Source: Pseudomonadota bacterium (GTDB lineage: Bacteria; Myxococcota_A; Polyangia; Polyangiales; Polyangiaceae). Taken from it: a DNA stretch of 7,933 nt. The notes under the pieces are model-generated. The model was not told the origin of the DNA, ran no database searches, and saw nothing but the letters and a program-made list of their open reading frames with translations. The position numbers were made by a program, and so were the translations under genes. How positions within the stretch are numbered: position 1 is the first letter of the stretch; each line of letters begins with the position of its first letter. The DNA is taken from the NCBI GenBank assembly GCA_023460875.1, contig JAEWOQ010000453.1, positions 1-7,933 on the forward strand, in the 5' to 3' direction. Shown here one piece after another: positions 5,176-7,933 of the stretch.

Positions 5176-6309
5176 ATGTCGACCCACACCGCACTGACCC
5201 GCCGCCTCGCCGCAACTCTGCTCTTGCTCGGACCCCACCTCTACGCCCAGGACGGGCCGACGGCGGACGTCCCAGAGCGCGCCCCGGCCGGAGGAGATTG
5301 GCGAAGTGAGCCCTCCCCACCGCCCGCAGCGGACGACGACGCCCAGCCCGCCGCGGACGATGACGCACAGCCCGCGCCAGCGACTGACGCGGACGCACCC
5401 CCCGAGGCCGCGCCGTCCCCCGGGGCCGCGCCGTCCGCCGACGCTGCGCCGTCCGCCGACGCTGCGCCCGGCTCTGCGGTCTCTGCCCCAGCGAGTCGCG
5501 AGCCCATCTGCCTCCTCGGCATCGGGCGGGGTGACCAGAACGCCGAGACCGCCGCCGCCCTCATTTGCGAGAAGCTCCGGGAGCACGGCGTGGCCGTGGT
5601 CACGGTGGACGAGCCCGTGCCCGCCCCCGCCGTATTCCGGGTCAACCTGCGCCCGCTCGGTTCTCTCTATTATTTGGAGCTGGTGCGCGAGGAGCCGGGG
5701 GGACGCGTCGTCGCCAGCAGGCGCCTCCAGCTCGGGGGCCTCGAGCAGGTGCCGGTCGCCGCGGAGCGCCTGGTGACCGCGCTCACGGAGGATCGCCCCG
5801 TCGAGGACACCGCCACGGCGCGCTCTCTGGTGGACGGAGAGACGCGAGCTCCCGCGCTCCGCACCAACAACGTACGCTTCGCCTTCGGTGTCGTGGGCGT
5901 CCTGGTCGGCTCGGACATCGGCTACGGCGCTGACATGGCGTTCGGGTTCCACGGGGCGCAGTATGGAGCCCAGATTCGAGGCCGAGCCGCGGGCGGCGGG
6001 GCCTCTCAGGTGTCCCTCGCCGTCTCCGGCTGGCGCTACTTCGGCGACGGGGACGTGGCCCCCTTCGTCGGGATGGGCTTTGGCTTGGGGCGACTCACGG
6101 ACGACGACGGCTTCGGGGGCAACGGCTTGATGGTCGAGCCGACCTTGGGCGTGGAGCTGTTTCGCTTCGATCAGTCTCGCCTCCTGATCACGACGCAGCT
6201 CGATATCCCCGTGTTTCGCCTCGAGAGGACCGATTATCTGAACGGCGAGAACCTGCGGGAAGACCGCTATCGCCTGGGCGGCAGCCTGGCCACTACCTTC
6301 GTCTTCTAA
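5176..6309 (+). CDS. Exported protein with Pro/Ala/Asp linker and predicted outer-membrane beta-barrel, function unknown
   Basis: A 377-residue protein I do not recognise by name. The signal peptide has TRR, a leucine-rich core (about 11-19) and a likely cleavage after LYA at 24. Residues about 25-108 are low complexity, with an 8-residue repeat AADDDAQP twice (51-66) and PSADAA twice (86-97). A small soluble-looking domain follows (about 109-220: ICLLGIGRGDQNAETAAALI, then VFRVNLRPLGSLYYLELV). From about 232 to the end there are alternating, Gly- and aromatic-rich strands, ending in TTFVF with a terminal phenylalanine, as typical of barrels inserted by BAM. The start at 5176 has GGAGG 9 nt upstream, begins a proper signal peptide and lies downstream of the sigma-54 start site; the frame also opens at 5089. 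The gene is expected to need sigma-54 and an activator. Confidence 0.75.
   Translation: MSTHTALTRRLAATLLLLGPHLYAQDGPTADVPERAPAGGDWRSEPSPPPAADDDAQPAADDDAQPAPATDADAPPEAAPSPGAAPSADAAPSADAAPGSAVSAPASREPICLLGIGRGDQNAETAAALICEKLREHGVAVVTVDEPVPAPAVFRVNLRPLGSLYYLELVREEPGGRVVASRRLQLGGLEQVPVAAERLVTALTEDRPVEDTATARSLVDGETRAPALRTNNVRFAFGVVGVLVGSDIGYGADMAFGFHGAQYGAQIRGRAAGGGASQVSLAVSGWRYFGDGDVAPFVGMGFGLGRLTDDDGFGGNGLMVEPTLGVELFRFDQSRLLITTQLDIPVFRLERTDYLNGENLREDRYRLGGSLATTFVF
5326..5466 (+). repeat. In-frame coding repeats in the low-complexity linker
   Basis: A 24-bp unit is present twice (5326-5349, 5350-5373) with three differences, all at third codon positions. An 18-bp unit is present twice without difference (5431-5448, 5449-5466). 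Both are multiples of three, so changes in copy number would alter linker length without shifting the frame. Confidence 0.8.
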
Positions 6310-6334
6310 GAGCCTCGCCGGAGTCGCATTGCTC

Positions 6335-6364
6335 GACGTCGGCGCCGAACCAGGCGCCTGGTCG
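6335..6364. terminator. Palindromes in the convergent gap, possible two-way terminator
   Basis: The gap between two converging genes (6310-6370) contains three adjacent perfect palindromes: GACGTC (6335-6340), TCGGCGCCGA (6339-6348) and ACCAGGCGCCTGGT (6349-6362). Their position 7-9 nt after the exonuclease stop on the minus strand fits a transcription end. No T-tract follows on either strand, so intrinsic termination is unproven. Confidence 0.35.
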
Positions 6365-6370
6365 AAATGC

Positions 6371-7105
6371 TCAGGTGTTCGGGCGCGGACCGGAGGAGCG
6401 GAGCAAGAGCCGCTCCTCGTTCACGCCCGCCAACACTGGCGCCACGCGTCCGTCCTCGCGAGCTACAGCGAGCAGGTTCTCCATGGCGACGAGGTACGCC
6501 TCGCGGTCGAGCTCACCCCGCAGGAGCTGCACCCTGAGGAACACCGCCGCAGTCTGCACGACGTCACAGAGGCAGTAGTCCCGGACCTCTTCGATGCGTC
6601 CCGCGTGGACCAGGGGGCCCACGTCCTTCCCGTCGACGCCCACCTTGCCGGGCATGCCGCAGAGCTTCGCCACGATGTCGAGGCGGCTGGGCTTCGACGC
6701 GCCGTAGTCCGCCACGAAGTCCATCAGATCGAGGTGCCCCTCCGCCGAGAACCGATAACGCACGTCGCGGTTCTGGTAATAGTGCCGGAACGGGATGCCG
6801 TGGCGCAGGCAGCGCATGGCGATGACGGGCAGATCGAAGCCCCGGCCATTGTAGGTGACGAGACAGGGTTGGTGTTCGTCAAGGATCTTCGCGAACTCCG
6901 TGAGGATCTCCGCCTCGTCCTCGGAGGTCCGCCCGACGATGCCGAGCTTCCTGCACTCATAGTCCCGGCCGAAATGGAGCGCGCCGATCACGACCACCCG
7001 ATGGTGGGGCGGGGACGGCAGCCGCTCCACCTCGGCGGACTCGGCGATCGGCAGCTCCGGGTCGAGGACCGTCTCGATGTCGATCACGAGGTGCGAACGA
7101 GCCAC
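6371..7105 (-). CDS. PolB-like DEDDy 3'-5' exonuclease, stand-alone domain
   Basis: This 244-residue protein belongs to the predicted 3'-5' exonucleases related to the proofreading domain of family B DNA polymerases, without a polymerase part. All DEDDy motifs are visible: ExoI DIET with Asp9 and Glu11, ExoII YNGRGFDLP with Asn86 and Asp91, and ExoIII YCLCD with Tyr177 and Asp181. The middle (HLDLMDFVADYGASKPSRLD, 124-143) and KVGVDGKDV (154-162) are typical of the group. It likely trims single-stranded DNA 3' ends in repair, using two metal ions; the physiological substrate is not known to me. I prefer the GTG at 7103-7105, which gives a short N-terminus MARSHLVIDIET. A TTG at 7139-7141 in the same frame would add 12 residues. 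Neither has a strong ribosome-binding site. It converges on the beta-barrel gene and diverges from the RNase gene. Confidence 0.88.
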   Translation of the reverse strand: MARSHLVIDIETVLDPELPIAESAEVERLPSPPHHRVVVIGALHFGRDYECRKLGIVGRTSEDEAEILTEFAKILDEHQPCLVTYNGRGFDLPVIAMRCLRHGIPFRHYYQNRDVRYRFSAEGHLDLMDFVADYGASKPSRLDIVAKLCGMPGKVGVDGKDVGPLVHAGRIEEVRDYCLCDVVQTAAVFLRVQLLRGELDREAYLVAMENLLAVAREDGRVAPVLAGVNEERLLLRSSGPRPNT

Positions 7106-7223
7106 GCCCCGAGCATGCCCCTGCCCGGTCCGGCGGGGCAAGCACGACCCAGCCCCCTGATCCTCGTCGGCCCAGGCGCCCCGACCCAGCTCAGGCCCGA
7201 GCCGGAACCTGCACGTAAGGGCT

Positions 7224-7258
7224 CCCCAGAAGGACCTCCTCTAAGACCTCCTCTGGGG
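7224..7258. repeat. Hairpin enclosing a 10-bp direct repeat with anti-Shine-Dalgarno cores
   Basis: CCCCAG (7224-7229) pairs with CTGGGG (7253-7258) and, past one bulged A, AGGA (7231-7234) pairs with TCCT (7249-7252), giving ten base pairs. Inside, GACCTCCTCT occurs at 7233-7242 and 7245-7254, separated by AA. The CCTCCT core equals the anti-Shine-Dalgarno of 16S rRNA; on the minus strand each copy reads AGAGGAGGTC. Its function is unknown. Confidence 0.55.
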
Positions 7259-7491
7259 CTTCAAGTTTCGTTGACAGGCTTGCCGCCCCGTGGGAGTTGG
7301 TCGAAGAGCGTTGGGATCCGCTGTCCCCGCGGCAGACCCTACGAGGGCTGTCCTGGCGGCGAGTCGCACGGGTGACCGAGGTCCCGCGCTCGCGGATCCA
7401 ATGCACTTTCCACGCCCCCTCTTCCGAGCCGATAGCCGGGCAGCCTTGGTAGCGCCTGGGACGTCGCCGCTTGCCGAGCGTGGGCACCGTC

Positions 7492-7508
7492 CCTGGCTGC
7501 TGGCCAGG
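7492..7508 (+). promoter_or_regulatory. Leader hairpin just upstream of the RNase E/G start
   Basis: CCTGGC (7492-7497) and GCCAGG (7503-7508) form a perfect 6-bp stem with a 5-nt loop, 6 nt before the ribosome-binding site. In E. coli the rne leader folds and mediates feedback by RNase E; by analogy this stem may matter for autoregulation, but the short stem alone proves nothing. Confidence 0.3.
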
Positions 7509-7528
7509 TCGACCGAAGGCAGATTTTC

Positions 7529-7933
7529 ATGGCTCGTAACACCCTCGTCATCAACTGCGATCTGCGCGAGACGCGCGTCGCCCTCATCGAGGACGGCGTC
7601 ATCGCAGAGCTCCAGATCGAGCGCGCCAACCAGCGCAGCACCGTCGGGAACATCGTCTTAGGCAAGGTCAGCCGGGTCCTGCCCGGCATGCAAGCGGCCT
7701 TCATCGACGTCGGCATGGAGCGTGCTGCGTTCCTTCATGTCGAGGACCTGATCCGCCCCGATGACTTCGAGGCGTACCTGACGGGAGACTTCGAAGAGGA
7801 TCTCGGGAAGACGGCGACCGGCGAAGGGGACGAAGAAGAGGTGCTCGTCCAGGAAGCAGCTGCGGCGGGCGCAGAGGGCGTCCTGACGCTCCTCGACGGG
7901 GCCGCGTTGGAGTCGGGGGACGACGATCACGAC
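7529..7933 (+). CDS. rng: Ribonuclease E/G family, N-terminal part, runs off the right edge
   Basis: The first 135 residues of an endoribonuclease that cleaves single-stranded RNA during rRNA maturation and mRNA decay in the cytosol. The start ETRVALIEDGVIAEL, the linker IERANQRSTVGNIVLGKV (30-47) and the S1-domain core VLPGMQAAFIDVG followed by RAAFLHVEDL (50-74) closely resemble E. coli RNase G. After HVEDL an acidic, low-complexity insert begins (about 75 onward, with GDEEEVLVQE and ESGDDDHD) that splits the S1 barrel loop and continues past the edge; it is longer than in E. coli. The catalytic DNase I-like domain is outside the window. The ATG at 7529 has GAAGG 9 nt upstream. The symbol rng is used because no RNase E-specific tail can be seen; rne remains possible. 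Confidence 0.9.
   Translation, partial: MARNTLVINCDLRETRVALIEDGVIAELQIERANQRSTVGNIVLGKVSRVLPGMQAAFIDVGMERAAFLHVEDLIRPDDFEAYLTGDFEEDLGKTATGEGDEEEVLVQEAAAAGAEGVLTLLDGAALESGDDDHD

Larger units (their letters stand above)
7106..7528. other. 423-bp divergent gap between exonuclease and RNase E/G genes
   Basis: I see no gene here. The gap carries a strong hairpin with an internal direct repeat (7224-7258), a TTGACA word at 7271-7276 without a matching -10 at 16-18 bp, and a hairpin just before the RNase start (7492-7508). Promoters for both flanking genes should be here, and the long leader would suit autoregulation of RNase E/G, but nothing decisive is visible. Confidence 0.5.

Noticed and set aside
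7271..7299. Sigma-70 promoter from TTGACA for the RNase gene
   Set aside because: The -35 word is perfect, but nothing resembling a -10 lies at 16-18 bp, and it is over 200 bp from the start codon.
7191..7487. Minus-strand frame ending in EAPEEVLEEVLLGSPYVQVPARA-like sequence
   Set aside because: The tail looks protein-like only because the 10-bp direct repeat encodes repeated Glu-Glu-Val-Leu; the rest is Arg-rich and no start or family is convincing. A decayed gene end cannot be fully excluded.

Overview
The window is very GC-rich with dense, strongly G/C-ending codons. Its gene content (a stand-alone PolB-type exonuclease, an RNase E/G with a long acidic insert, Ala/Pro/Asp-rich envelope proteins, a sigma-54-type promoter) fits a Myxococcota-like delta-proteobacterial chromosome, probably in or near the Polyangiales. 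That placement is inferred from composition and protein style, not from a marker gene. I see ordinary chromosome: no integrase, transposase, CRISPR array, tRNA or rRNA.

Layout. Three minus-strand genes fill the left third: an RND/HlyD-type periplasmic adaptor cut by the left edge (1-634), a membrane-anchored coiled-coil OmpA/MotB-type protein (1165-1965) and riboflavin synthase alpha, ribE (2075-2731). The adaptor and the OmpA-like gene are separated by 530 bp with no convincing gene but a run of strong hairpins. A divergent gap of about 140 bp then leads to three plus-strand genes: a cysteine-rich lipoprotein (2873-3469), alanine racemase, alr (about 3722-4840), and a signal-peptide-bearing protein with a low-complexity linker and a predicted C-terminal beta-barrel (5176-6309). 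A convergent minus-strand gene encodes a PolB-like DEDDy 3'-5' exonuclease (6371-7105). The start of an RNase E/G gene (7529 to the right edge) closes the window on the plus strand.

How the genes relate. Five of the eight products belong to the cell envelope or feed it: efflux adaptor, peptidoglycan-binding protein, lipoprotein, D-alanine supply and outer-membrane protein. Spacing and promoter-like sites suggest mostly separate transcription units rather than one operon. ribE, the exonuclease and RNase E/G are housekeeping.

The most interesting signals are regulatory or in the uncharacterised proteins. A near-consensus sigma-54 promoter (5081-5096) lies upstream of the beta-barrel gene, with a perfect 7-bp dyad (4941-4962) about 155 bp upstream of the predicted start site, where an enhancer-binding protein could sit. 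The lipoprotein ends in an eight-cysteine pattern resembling twin CX3C. An extended -10 lies so close to the ribE ATG that its mRNA may be leaderless. Hairpins and repeats fill several gaps. I did not find a complete novel multi-gene system.
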